In this document: positions 1 to 11,817 of the stretch, piece after piece
How the letters are laid out: every line of letters starts with the position of its first letter
Position numbering within the stretch: the first letter of the stretch is position 1
Origin: Euonymus europaeus
Taxonomy: Eukaryota; Streptophyta; Magnoliopsida; Celastrales; Celastraceae
NCBI GenBank assembly: GCA_963580455.1
Contig: OY756966.1
Span: 21,455,001-21,519,000 of the forward strand
DNA length: 64,000 bases
Direction of reading: 5' to 3'
Made by a program: the position numbers and the translations under genes
Notes under the pieces: model-generated
Database searches by the model: none
The model's input: only the letters and a program-made list of their open reading frames with translations
What the model was told of the DNA's origin: nothing

Positions 1-2189
1 AATAATTGTGAACGTCTATCTACAATGTGGAAAAAAAAACCCTCTTTCTTTTTTCAGGCTGGTGGACTTAAATTATATTATAACTTATTATGTTATTTGT
101 AGAAAATATTTTACAACCACGAGCTTTGATCCAATTTATTTTATTGTCAAGGTGAGAAACTTTTACGTGCACGAAATCATAAACTTCTATGTGTGCGTGT
201 TCATATCAAAAGTCTAAATGATTCAATGATGTAATTCTCGGTTACTTAAAAAAATATTTGAAGAAAATTGTATCATCCAGATCAACAAAGACACCTTTAT
301 TTATTTATTTTTGTTGTTTTCTTGACAGTGGCCATTTGAATACTTTGACAACTCACATTGAACCAAATCCTTCTTCAAGTGATAATTTAATTACAATAAA
401 TTAGTGAGAATAATATACAAACTTGGTCCTTGCAACTTGCAATAACAAATGTCAAATATGCCATAAGCGAACAGACAAATTTTTTCTTAAGTTGTTACAA
501 ATTTTCAACCATATTTACAAAATTCCCAATATACCCCTATCAAACATGAAAGACATTCGCACACTCCATGCCCTTGGAGGTAATTTATCATCCTTGCAAA
601 AGGGCCGGCACCAGGAAAAAAATCAACAATATTAATATTACATCCACCACCCACGTTATGTAGTGACAAAAATCATAAAATAATTTTATGGACATTTTTT
701 TTTTTTTTTTGCAATTAGATTGCATTTTACGATTTCATACCTGACACCTGCACCTGCATCTGCATCTGCATCTGCATTTCAAGGTTTTCAACAAAAAAAA
801 AAAACAGATGCTGAATCTTCGAATTCAATTGTACACTAGATTTTTTAGAAGGTACATGGACTAAGATGCAAAGAAAATCTAAAAATATGCAAATATACTG
901 CAGACAAAACAGTATCTAAAACTATGAATACTAAAACAAATATAGCAATGCATCAATATTTACGAGGAAAACTCAGCAGGGAAAAATCTCGGATGTCTAT
1001 AGTCACCAACCTTTAAGCAATCCAATATATCAAACGGGTTACAAAAATATTCCTAGAACTAAGATCCACATCACCTATCCTAGTTTCTTGTTCGAGTCAC
1101 TCGATACATCCAACCAATAGTAGATCCTTTCACAAAATATTCTAGAGTCGCATTGAAGTTTTTAAGCTCTAAGAACACTCAAGAATGCCCTCGAAATATG
1201 ATGCATGAATATATGAAGGTTTTTTTATGAAAACAACTTAGCTCAAAAACTCACGATTGACATTCAGAATATGCAAGAGTCATCACGTCACTGTGTTACA
1301 AATCTGTTTTATACTTCTTCCATATAAAACAAATATATCATTTAGATAACCACAAAGATAAATGTGCACCCTCAAACTTAAGAAACGGTGATGTCCTAAT
1401 CAAGTAAAGAGATAATCATTCCTAAAAAACAACTTGATTTTATCTTATCCAACCACTTTAATCAACTCAATTAAATAAATAAAATCAGTTGTCAAAACCC
1501 ACTTAATAATAAATCACGTTAACCTTAAAACCACGTTTTCCAAAATCAATTCTCATAAAGGCTATGTGAAGGTTACCTCAGATCCATGTAGGGTACATGG
1601 AGATTGATGACTGCACTGTATCTTTCAGCTTCAAACCCGTGTATCTTTCAGCTTCAAACTAACTTAACTAGTTCTGAAATTCTACATAATGTGGATCCAA
1701 GCTAACCTAAGTGAATTATTATGCCGTCAAGCATAGTGTCACCTTTAAAATTCCCAATAGAATCACAATTCAACTGGCTACTATTTTCTCTACTGCTGCT
1801 GGTACGACCAAGGTTAATAAGCATGTAGAGCCACTGAGCGATGGTCATATGCACCTAGCTTCTCAGGTTCCGATTAGAATCACCGGCACAATAACCAGAA
1901 CCAGCTCCACCCACATTGTTCACAGTGAATGAGTAGTGTTGCTGAGGAATTCCAGTAGGACTTTGGTTATGGGGTATCCCATAATTTGATGCGTAAGGCG
2001 CGCAGTACGTACATACTCTGGCTAGAGTAGTTGTAGTATGGACCATATATGGGGTGTCAGAGTTGATTCTGGAGAAAGAAACAATAGCACCATCTTGAAA
2101 TGGTCTAGGAAATTACACTTTTAACAAAAGTTCAAAGAAACAAAAAAATAGTACACAAAACTGCTTATGAATGAAACCAATTTAGCATT
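1..2189. other. AT-rich intergenic DNA, no supported gene
   Basis: I see no recognisable protein, RNA gene or mobile element. Short A and T runs occur (around 699-710 and 798-808), with a small CTGCAT reiteration near 752-778. An open stretch on the minus strand at 1855-2100 reads as ordinary amino-acid sequence without a known motif and is left uncalled. Confidence 0.5.
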
Positions 2190-2700
2190 TAGAAGTAGCA
2201 TGATAGAAATTGAACTCCAGAAGCCTAAAATCAAGGCTGCAACCTAAAACATTCGGGCATGACATCCTCCCAAATGCAAGGATCTGAAATTGTACACGCC
2301 AACTTTGCCAAGCGATGAGCAACAAAATTTGCTTCCTGTTGAACAAATGAAACCTTCCAAGAAGCACACATCTACAATCATTGACGAATCTAATCCACCA
2401 ATCCACCCCATAAAGTGATAAAACAATCCTCCAATAAAATTGCTTGAACAATCAGCAAGCAATCACTTTCCAATTCTATTTCCTGCCAACCCATTGCAAA
2501 GACAAGTTTTAAAGCTTCAAAAGCTAGCATAGCCTCTGCCATAGTAGGGTCCAAGACAACTTCTTTTCGCGAAGTACAAGCACATAGATAGTTCCCCTAT
2601 GATCCCTAGCAATACATGCACCCAAATCCTGAACAACCCTTTACCTTATCTATAGCCGTATCCAATTCACTTTCACCCCCCGACCGTAGGAAACATCCAT
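2190..2700 (-). pseudogene. RNase H-like (RVT_3) domain relic, probably of a LINE or related retroelement
   Basis: Reading the minus strand across two or three frames recovers the plant RVT_3 RNase H pattern. In order I see KVNW, then GACIARDHRGTIYVLVLRE, then after a frame change DPTMAEAMLAFEALKL, ELESDCLLIVQAIL, and finally QQEANFVAHRLAKLA. The TMAEAMLA glutamate, the ESD aspartate and the ANFVAHRLA segment are the usual landmarks of this family. In-frame stops and frame shifts show it is dead. Such domains end plant LINE polyproteins and also occur as free-standing copies; no reverse transcriptase is visible beside it, so the parent element is uncertain. Confidence 0.6.
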
Positions 2701-3039
2701 ACATGGACAAGTAGATCAACAAAAATAGTAACAATATTAGTCACTGGATCATTCCTTTGGGAAAAAGAAGAAACTTGTTCTATAGTTAAAGAAGACACGT
2801 ACCCTGGGTGCATAAACAAACCACCATGAATAGAATAATTCTTTCGTTGCTATATAAGTTGCATAGTTGAAGCCAAAAAGCCTGATCAGACGGAACAAGG
2901 AAGGACGTTGCCGCAATCCAGAACTGTGCAAAATGGTGGTACATAGTATGCATTTTCTTGATACTTCGAGTACTTGAAGCAAAGACATCAATTGAAGCGG
3001 GAAAAATCCAACATTTAAGGTACTCTTAAAAAAACTTGT

Positions 3040-3469
3040 GTTTATTATTTTCATTAGTTGAATAACAGATTACAAATATACATGATATATGAAGGCAAAG
3101 TTATACACAGTCTATACAATGTTTGAATTCTAATGTCTGTATGAGGAGCCATATAAATAAAGACATGTGTAACGAGAACAATGACAGAGGTATGTAGCTG
3201 TTGAAGATAGGCTTCGGTGCTGGATAAGCAAAGTCTTGGATCCGAGTTTTTCAGTGTTGGGCTAGCCTTCATGGAGAGAACAAAAGTTCTCTATATGCCC
3301 CCTCAAGAACTAGGTTCCATCAAGAACGCCGATCTTGTGGTGAATATCAATGAATCGAGGCTGAGGTAGGGTTTGGTTAAAATGTTGGAGAGCTCGTTTG
3401 CAGTATCAATGTGACGAACCAAGAAAACATCTTTATTGACCAGATCACGAACGAAATGAATATCAACGA
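3040..3469 (-). mobile_element. 3' end of a Ty1/copia element (RNase H tail plus putative LTR)
   Basis: The minus strand from 3469 reads VDIHFVRDLVNKDVFLV, then DTANELSNILTKPYLSL and a terminal PSS stop. This is the C-terminal signature of copia RNase H (HFIRD ... ADILTKPL). It is followed by a purine run (minus-strand TTGAGGGGGC, about 3298-3308), the expected polypurine tract, and about 250 bp that should be the 3' LTR, ending near an ATTCAACTAATGAAAATAAT stretch. The coding part stops abruptly at 3469, exactly where the next LTR begins, so the insertion of that element probably cut this one. The LTR ends are not defined. Confidence 0.6.
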
Positions 3470-4760
3470 TGTAATACCCGAATTTTGTCCGGGGATTATT
3501 TTGATTTCATATTTTCTTTCCTTTTCTTCATAAGTTCAAAGTTTGATTATGTCTGACCATACCCATAAAATCAAAATCATTCATGATCCAAATTCTCAAA
3601 ATATTGTCCAAACTTTTGCCTCGAGACTGACGCATATAATACAGAAGAAAGTAATGTAGAAAAGTAAGTGGGACTCATAAAATTAAAAATTAAAAAAATA
3701 ATAAAATAATAAGGGAAGTGCCAGTGGAGGAGGAAGAGAGGAAAAGAAAGAGTGGGTGGGAAGTGGGGCCCACACATGAGGAAAATTTTTGTTTATAAAT
3801 AGGGGAGGGGAAAAAGAAAAGGGAAAAAGAGAGAAAGGAAAAGAAATGTTAGTTTTTTGTGAAATTTTTGTTTTAAATTTATGGCTGGTTGAACCGCCTA
3901 ATTCATATTTGTTTTTATTTAATTTTTTAATTATTTCTTGTTGTTACCTCATATATGGATGGTTTTCAATAATGTATTAATTTATGGTTATTTCAACCGT
4001 CTAATTCTCAAATTGTTTCATTCATTATGTTTTTCAATTATTATTTACTGTTACTTCCTACATGAATATTTTATATTTATTGAGCCATATATTTGTATTT
4101 TTTTGGGTTATTTGTTTTTATACATATATTTTGAATTTTGTGATTTATATTTAATCTTTTGGATATATTTATTTGTTTTGGACTCATGTTTATTTTCGAC
4201 CTTTTATTTTATTTTTATTTTGGGACCAATAATTTTTTTTTAGACTTATATTCATTTGTTTATTTTCATTATTATTATTATTATTTTTACTTTAGCTATA
4301 GGGTATTTTTTATATTTGATTTGATTTCCTTCTGATCCAACATTTCTTTTGACATATATGTTTTGTTTTCAAAATCGGGATAGCTGTCGCCCCGAGACAA
4401 AAATGGTCACCCACTTGAAAATAATGACTTTAACCTAAATGGTTATTGTTAATTTCGAAAATGGGACATTCCTTTTTCAAATAAAAATATTTTAATTTTT
4501 TTTAAATAATTTTTCATTCTTGAAAAATATTCCAAAAATTGTGCAAACTTATATTCTATTAGCTCTTGTTTGAGTTTGGTAACCGCATAAGCAGGTGTTG
4601 TAGGGTGCTAATACCTTCTCTACTCTCAATCGACCTCTGAATCCATTTTTTTTATATGGTAGACCTGTACTATAAAAGGTGTCCAATTGCACCTCAAAAC
4701 CAATTGGTGACGACTCGTTATTTTTATGAGTCCACCCGCGTCGTGATTTCGGTTGCGACA
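3470..4760 (+). repeat. Ty3/gypsy LTR, Tat/Ogre type (5' LTR)
   Basis: The sequence starts TGTAATACCCGAA and ends GGTTGCGACA, so it has TG...CA ends and is 1291 bp long. It is followed at once by ACTGGTGGCTTCACTAGGGA, which matches the primer-binding neighbourhood I know from Tat/Ogre-type elements. No second copy is present in the window, so the element is truncated or disrupted downstream. The LTR begins inside the copia RNase H relic on its left. Confidence 0.6.
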
Positions 4761-5950
4761 ACTGGTGGCTTCACTAGGGACTTTTCGATTGTCAAGCCAA
4801 TTTTGCTTAAATAAGGGCCAAAAAAAAATTATATTTTATTTATATTTTTTAATTTTTTAAAATTTATTTTCATATTTTGTGTATAGTTCTCCTTGTTACT
4901 TGTATTAAAATTATTTTGTGTATACATGTTTGTAATCTATTTGTGCGTGATTTTGGGTCTGATGGTTTGTTCATTTTGTAGCATTTCATTGATATTTTTG
5001 CAAGTTCGAGCAAGATTACAGTTTAAAGATTTTGATATGGTAAAACCTTTCACACACACCATGCTCTTTGTTACCACACATTCACACACATAGCCCACTA
5101 CCTAGGCTTCACTTTGGATAGGAGAAAATGAACTATCACCTTCGAGGGATTCATGTCCCCGTGCAGATGATAGGTATATTCTCACCGGATTGAACTCCTC
5201 ATGAAGTTGAGTGAGGAACCCCGTTACCTTTTGAACTACTGGAGCACATTTTTCGGGACCTCGCATTATAGAACAGAACCATAACCGTACAATTTAGAGC
5301 TAGGACACTGAGAGGATATTTCTACTCATATTGTTACTCTGCCCAAATTATTGTCATAATTTTTTTATACTATTAAGCTGCTAATTTTATTTTATTTTTG
5401 GATTCTTGATCTTATGATTACTTTTATTTTGTTCATAAATACTTTTACCTGAGATATACATATTTTTTTATTGCTAAACTTCCTTGTTACATACTCGATG
5501 ATCGTTACTAATTAAGTTTGTTTCTTTGCCTCTTGTTCTTTGTTTTTTTTCTTTGCATCATTTACTTTTTCATTCATATGCATCATTTACTTTGTCATTC
5601 ATACATATAGGCATGTATTGTGGTTTGACTACAGTATTATCAATAAACACTTGTCAACATTTAAATGGAGAGCCGTGTGGACAGTGCAGATGCAGTGGAA
5701 AATCGACTAAAGGAAAAGAGGGGGAATTCTTTAAAAGGTGACTAGTTAGTACCAAGCGTGGGAAGGCAGACATTCAAGAGAACATTCAAAAATTCAGAGT
5801 AATAAAGAGGAAGTTTTCAGCATCATATGATGGCTAAAGAAGCTATAGTGCAGGATGTGAAAGCAATGAAGAAGAGTTTTCAGCGTTAGATGATGACTAA
5901 AGAAGTTGCAAGGCAAGACTTGAAAAAAAGAAGAAGAAGAAGTTCCTTTT
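4761..5950 (+). mobile_element. Leader region of the Tat/Ogre-type element
   Basis: After the primer-binding site comes a long leader. The block at 5095-5330 (GGATTGAACTCC, GAGTGAGGAACCCCGTTACC, GGGACCTCGCATTATAGAAC, AGCTAGGACACTGAGAGGAT) resembles the conserved 5' leader of Ogre/Tat elements. A short open stretch at 5526-5741 contains GLTTVLSINTCQHLNGEPCG and may be leader-encoded, but I do not recognise a function. No gag or pol from this element is visible before 6 kb. Confidence 0.45.
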
Positions 5951-6955
5951 TCAAGAAATTGTACTCAAGAAACAATGTCGAATAAAAGTAGGTTTTGTTA
6001 TAATACTGTTTCCAAACCATAAAGTCCAAATAGGAAAATTTCATATCATTACACATTCATATCCATGCATATGCATCATAAAAAATACAATAAAAAATAA
6101 AAAGAAAAATAAAAAAAAGGAATAATCGTGATTATTTAAAAGATTGTTAATCTTGTTTCTCATTGTAGAAAAATATATACATCATTGGGAAATTGGCTTT
6201 TAATCTTCATATTGATCAAATTAGAATGGTCATGCCGGAACAAAATTTGGATAATTCTATGTGTAATTTAAGAAACTTCATGTTGTTATTATGTAAATGA
6301 GTCATAACTCTACTGCTAATACTTGCTAGGTCATTTTTCTCCCATTGGTTTTTTTAGCTTAGTAACTGGATCAGTTTGAGAATTTATTTTCTATTATCAG
6401 TTGCCTCCAAGAGTAATCTTTAAGTGCATCACCATATGTGGTCTAGCTCACGACCACTTATTGGGTTTTGTAATGAGCACGTCTTTAATTTCTCTTTGAT
6501 GAATTTTTGGTACGGATGTTGCATGTTGCATGTTGTATCATTTCATTATTCCTATGTTTTCCTCTATGTTCACCATGAATAAAGGTCTTCATTCAAAATT
6601 CTCATAATCATTCTCTTTCATTTTTTCATCATTTCCAAATTTCAAATCTCACACATTCAATCATTCTATTCAACAAAACTGAAATTGATGATAATGACAA
6701 AATATGAACCTAATGAAATAGTTTTTGGGTGTACTCAATAACAATGTTGAATCCTTCTCTGGCATTGAAAATGAATTTGAGACATCGTCATAAAGTTTGA
6801 GATAATTCAGTCGAGAACGGAGTATATCAAGTGTATTTTTTTTAAAAAAATATTTCTTGAGGAAAAGATTTAAAAATGGCAGATGTTATTGTCACAATAT
6901 GATATTTCGTATGTTACCCATAAGGTTGTAAAGAAGAGTGTGATAACAGTCTATT
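5951..6955. other. AT-rich stretch without recognisable content
   Basis: No coding pattern or repeat can be supported. It lies between the Tat leader and the truncated copia element and could be decayed internal sequence of either. Confidence 0.4.
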
Positions 6956-9541
6956 TGGTAGAATGAGCAGTTGATAACTTACAGTTGATGTATTCAGATT
7001 TATTTTTACATGTTAACGAGTCTGAATTGAAGTGCCAAGTTTGTGAATTGGATAAGAGTCGTCGAATTTTTTATTCCCCAAGTTTCAATAAAAGTTCCAC
7101 ACCATTTATGACTATTCACTCTGATGTTTGAGGCCCTGCACGAATCGCTACATTATCCGATGCTTGATTTTTTGTCACCTTTATTGATGAATGTACTCAT
7201 AAGACTTGGATATCTTTACTCAGGAACAAGAGTGAGGTTTGTTCTATTTTTCGAGAGTTTCATACAATGGTGACCACCCAATTTCGAAGTCATGTCCAAG
7301 TTCTCCAATTGGAAAATGGTGGTGAGTATGTTAATATGGCCCTTTCAGATTTTTGTCGACAACATGCATTCGACACCAAACTTCATATGCAAATACCTCT
7401 CAACAAAATGGTCTTGCTGAACGAAAGAATCGTCAACTGATGGAAGTAGTCTGAGCATCCCTAATTGGCATGAATATGCCTCGTGCTTATTGGGGTGAAG
7501 CTGTCCATTCCACAGCTTATCTCATCAATCAAATTCCTACAAGGGTATTGAATTTTTGCACACCCTATTAGCATTTTCATGATCTTCTTTCAACTCCACC
7601 TCTATCAAACCTTAAACCTAGAGTTTTTGGTTGTACCGCGTTTGTGCATCTTCCTTAACAGTCTCATGGAAAGCTGGATCCTCTTCCTTTTGGAGCCCAG
7701 CTCTGAGAATATTCAGCCCAGAGAGACACAACCACATGTGCAAATGGATCAAGGTAGTACAGTTTTTACTTCTCCACCTGCAACTGTAGAATCCCCTAAT
7801 GCATCCTCTGAGGTAACTCCATTTTCTCTCTTAAATGATCCCTCTCACAATGATGTTATAGAACCCCGATATCCAGTTAGACCGAATAGGGGAATTCCCA
7901 AACTCCAGTATGACCTGAACCTCACTGCTAAATCTAAGTATCCTATATCCAATCACTTGTCAAGATCGTATGCATTTACTATTAATCAATTATCTTCTGT
8001 ATCTATTCCTAGTACTATGTAGGAAGCACTAGCTGATCCAGAATGGAAGAAAGCTATGAATGTTGAAATGGAGGCATTACAGAAAAACTCCACATGGGAA
8101 CTTGTTCCCTTACCGTATGGAAAAAAAAGCGGTAGGTTGTAAATGGGTGTTCACAATTAAACTTCATCCAGATGGAAGTCTAGATCGGTACAAGGCTCGT
8201 CTGGTAGCAAAAGGGTATACACAAAAGTATGGGGTAGATTATGGAGATACCTTTGCTCCAGTGGCAAAAATGAATACAATTCGAATACTTCTATCTATGG
8301 CAGCAAACCTTAATTGGCCGTTACAACAATATGAAAAACACATTTTTTAATGGAATACTGGAAGAATAGGTATACATGAAGTTGCCGCCAGGAACACAAT
8401 ATGCTGGTAAAGTATGCAAGTTGAAGAAGTCTTTGTATGGCTTAAAGCAATCGCCTTGGGCTTGGTTCAGAAGGTTCTCAAAGTCTATGAGAAACTTTGG
8501 GTACAAGCAAAGCAATGCAGATCATACTCTCTTTATTAGACGAAAAATAGGTAAGATCACTGCTCTCATTGTATATGTCAATGACATGGTTGTTATAGGA
8601 AATGACCCAATGGAGATATCTCAGCTCCAAAAGTACTTGGCAAAGGAATTTGAACTCAATGACCTTGGAGAGTTGAAATATTTCTTAGGTATTGAAGTTG
8701 CTAGATTAGCTAAAGGGATTTCTCTTTGTCAAAGAAAGTATGTACTAGATCTTTTAACCAAAACAGGAATGCTAGATTGTAAACCTGCCGCAACACCTAT
8801 TGAGATGAATCATCATTTGGCTATTCGATCAGATCAAATTCTAGAGAATCGAGAAAAGTATCAAAGGCTGGTGGGTAGGTTGATCTACCTATCACATACG
8901 AGATCGGATATAGCGTATGCTGTAAGTGTTGTCAGCCAGTTTATGCAGACACCTAGTAAAGAGCATATGATAGCTGTTTACCGAGTCTTAAGGTATCTTA
9001 AGTCATCACCATGAAAAGGATTATTATTTTCTAAGAATGGAAATGTCGAGATTACTGGGTATACTGATGTGTATTGGGCTAGAGATCAAACAAATCGACG
9101 ATCCATCTCTGGGTATTTCACATTTGTTGGAGGGAACTTAGTCACCTGGAGGAGTAAGAAACAAAAGGTGGTGGCAAGATCGAGTGCAGAAGCAGAATTT
9201 CGTGGCGTGGTACACGGAGTGTGTGAATTATTATGGATAAAACGTGTTCTACGTGACGTTGGAGTAAGTATTACTAAACCTATGATGTTGCATTGCAATA
9301 ATAAAGCAATAATAAAGCAGCTATTGCGATTGTGAATAATTCAGCACAGCATGACCGCACCAAACATGTGGAAGTAGATCGTCACTTTATTAAAAGTCAT
9401 CTCGATAAGGCAGTAATTAACTTTCCATACGTCCCATCACGAGAACAACTAGCAGATATAATCACAAAAGGTGTGTCCGGGAAAGTTTTTTATAGCTCAC
9501 TGGACAAGTTGGCAATGACAGATATTTACTTACCAACTTGA
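6956..9541 (+). pseudogene. 5'-truncated, mutated Ty1/copia polyprotein (integrase, RT, RNase H)
   Basis: The plus strand holds a copia pol remnant in pieces. 6985-7440 is GAG-pre-integrase and integrase (ELKCQVCELDKS, TIHSDV, LENGGEYVN) with in-frame stops. 7579-8022 is the integrase C-terminus and linker, ending IPSTM at a stop. 8060-8350 is the start of RT ([34 protein letters not shown]). 8376-9014 is the rest of RT (KKSLYGLKQSPWAWF) and 9069-9541 is RNase H, ending QLADIITKG. The RT catalytic box reads YVNDMVV where copia has YVDD, and the RNase H box reads TDVYWA where TDADWA is expected, so both catalytic aspartates are altered. Gag and protease are missing. It ends at a polypurine tract followed by an LTR. 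Confidence 0.9.
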
Positions 9542-9547
9542 GGGGAG

Positions 9548-9851
9548 TGTTGGCGTGATTGAAAGGTATTAGTCTCCGTAATTGTACTAGACAAATATGT
9601 TTGACTTCAAATATTTGTTGACTCCTTAATTGGAGGAGGTAAGAACTGTGTTTGATGTCAAATATGTGTGACTCAGTGATTGGAGGAGGAAAAAGATGTT
9701 TTTGTATCTTTATATAAACAGCCCTTGTACGATGAGAAAATAATGAAAAAGGTAGATAGAACTTTGTCTGATTATCTCTCTTTCTCTGATTATCTCTATT
9801 TACTTTACGAAGTTCTACATATGAATTCTCTTAGTTTTACATAGTTCAACA
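9548..9851 (+). repeat. 3' LTR of the truncated copia element
   Basis: It begins TGTTGGCGTG directly after the polypurine tract TTGAGGGGAG and ends AGTTCAACA, giving TG...CA ends and 304 bp. It contains a TATA box (TATATAAACA near 9711). No matching 5' LTR is found upstream, in line with the truncation. Confidence 0.75.
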
Positions 9852-9904
9852 TGATCTTATGGATTTACCATTATAATTCTTCATTCTTCAATTTTACACG
9901 TCCA

Positions 9905-10640
9905 ACAAAAATAGAATCTAGAGCGTTCAAGCGACTCCTTTTTTGTTAATGCTTAGTCCACCCAACCATTGTTCATTTTACAACATTGGGTTTGTTTTCG
10001 ATTTCAAAACTAATACTACAAAGTTGTAGGGTTTGCTTCTTATCTAACTGACTGTGCATTAATGAAATCAGTCCAACAAGTTGAATTATACTGTCTAAGA
10101 GGTGATTCTTGGAGAGAGAGACCCTTCTCTATTGAGGGAAATACTTTTTCTACAGCCATTGTCGCATTACATGCATGATGCGTCCATTAATGGAGTATGT
10201 TATTGGTGGGAAAATGGCACTAATACTGGTAAGATCCTGTCCTTTGACATGTCAAATGAAGTGTTTGAAATTTTATGGCTGTATCATATTCGATTTACTT
10301 GCTGTTATTTCCTACCCAGCCGTCGGTGATCGATGCACACATTTTCATATATGGTTTATAGTTGAGCAAGGAGAGAAAAAGTCTTGTGTCAAAATGCTGA
10401 CAAACGACCCATTTAATAATGTTGGAGTCTGATAGGATTTTGGAAGAATTGCGAAGTACGTTTCGTATTATGGTCATAATACCAAGGAGGTGAAGAATCT
10501 CCAACGCCACATAGTAACTCACAAATTGTAAACTACATGGAGAGTCTACTTACATTCCAATCAACGGTAGATGAGAGGATGATGATGACACTATTATTCA
10601 GACAAGGATTCCTGGCGAAAACTAGAAAACCGATGAAAGG
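9905..10640 (+). pseudogene. F-box protein relic (F-box-associated domain, CPR1/CPR30-like)
   Basis: Read across several frames the plus strand gives the order of an F-box-associated (FBA) domain. I see SRAFKRL (family TREFKRLP), then GFVFDFKTN, LRGDSWRERPFSIEGN, INGVCYWWENGTNTGKILSF, DMSNEVFE, HFHIWFIVEQGEKKSC, GFWKNCEV and finally IVNYMESLLT. The last two match the usual GFWKNGE and Y-ESL landmarks. The N-terminal F-box itself is not found; the copia 3' LTR ends about 50 bp before the first recognised motif. FBA domains present substrates to SCF ubiquitin ligases. Stops and frame shifts throughout make this a dead copy. Confidence 0.6.
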
Positions 10641-11050
10641 ATACATATAAAATGCCTCAGCCTTACTGTGTTTTAATTGTCGTCCCGCTGAATGTGATAA
10701 TGCTGAATTTATCATTCATTACGTGTCTAGGCTAGCTGTTCAGTCACTTTGCTTGTCATATTGACAGTTTTTGTTTTGTTTTTTTGATAAAAGAGGACGG
10801 TTTTTGCTCGTCATATTGACAGTTTTTGTTATCTAAATATTATTGAACTTTCTATCTGTCTGTTAGAGAGCTTTTTTTTTCTTGTAGACATATCGATTTA
10901 GAGAAGTTGCATAAGAATCATGGTGCATGATTGAGACTATATTTTATTTAGTAATTGTGTCTATCTGTGAGTATCCCCTACCCATCTCGCAGCCTCTCTT
11001 TTAGTAATATGTATTGAGTCCATCAAAAGCATAGTGATTCTCCAATAGAT
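10641..11050. other. Intergenic DNA
   Basis: No gene is seen. A sentence-like repetition, GTCATATTGACAGTTTTTGTT, occurs twice (about 10755 and 10811), indicating a local 56-bp duplication. Confidence 0.4.
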
Positions 11051-11059
11051 TCTGCTTGA

Positions 11060-11205
11060 AGGGTTGGTAACATAATGGAAGCATAGAGACCATTTGAAGT
11101 GCTTGCACTGCCAGTTTCTTTGGTGAAGTTGCCTCCCAAGTTGGTCACTCCAAATGTTGCTTGTGTCACCAAACAAGCACTTTTTCCAGGACATTCCTGC
11201 GAAAC
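11060..11205 (-). pseudogene. Relic of a SUEL galactose-binding lectin domain exon
   Basis: The minus strand reads QECPGKSACLVTQATFGVTN, then LGGNFTK. In plant beta-galactosidases with a C-terminal SUEL lectin domain the last exon carries C-GK-SC-V---ATFG--NCG-VTKRL-V-C. The spacing of the two cysteines, the GKSAC core and ATFGVTN fit, but the later cysteine is LGG here and the reading frame continues without the terminal valine/cysteine ending. A TTTCGCAG acceptor-like site precedes it. It lies about 600 bp downstream of the stop of the beta-galactosidase gene and in the same orientation, so it looks like that gene's former last exon. Confidence 0.55.
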
Positions 11206-11817
11206 CACTATCATCATCATCATCATCCGAGCCTTATCCTAAATTATTTGGGCTCGACTAACATTCATGTGAAACCAAGAAAATTAAAACTCACTCCAAC
11301 TGATGAACTGTCTGTGGTGTTAATATGATGGCAGTGACACTGAATTGCGGCCAGACCAATATTCAAGTCAAGAACACAAAGTTGTTGAAATCCACCAAAA
11401 AAGAACTCTCTAAAGTTTATTTTTATTAATTGTTTAATGATTCTTGTATGATACGAAACAAAATTCGTACTAAACAAGGAAACAATTGCAAAGAAAATTG
11501 CAAAAATTAAGAGTGTCCAAAAATAATAAAACGATAATTTGAGTGCCTAAACAACAGTATTTGGCCAAAATAACGAAATAACAGTTACAAAAAGACTAGT
11601 CTTGACAACCATGCTGAATCGTGTTAGCCAGCCAAATTTTGCGCAATTCTGAGCTCGTGACTTTTCGATCCCACATGGTGGTATTCCCATAATTAACTTG
11701 AGCATTCCTACATCACTTTGAACATAATCTAGTTTATATTTTAAGGGACTCCCTCATTGTGGAAAATACTATTTCTGTGGTTCTGATCCCACAACTGGTT
11801 ACCCGGGAGAACTGACA

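Noticed and set aside
1855..2100. Minus-strand open stretch with YGIPHNQSPTGIPQQHYSF
   Set aside because: Looks protein-like but matches no family I know and has no splice or start evidence.
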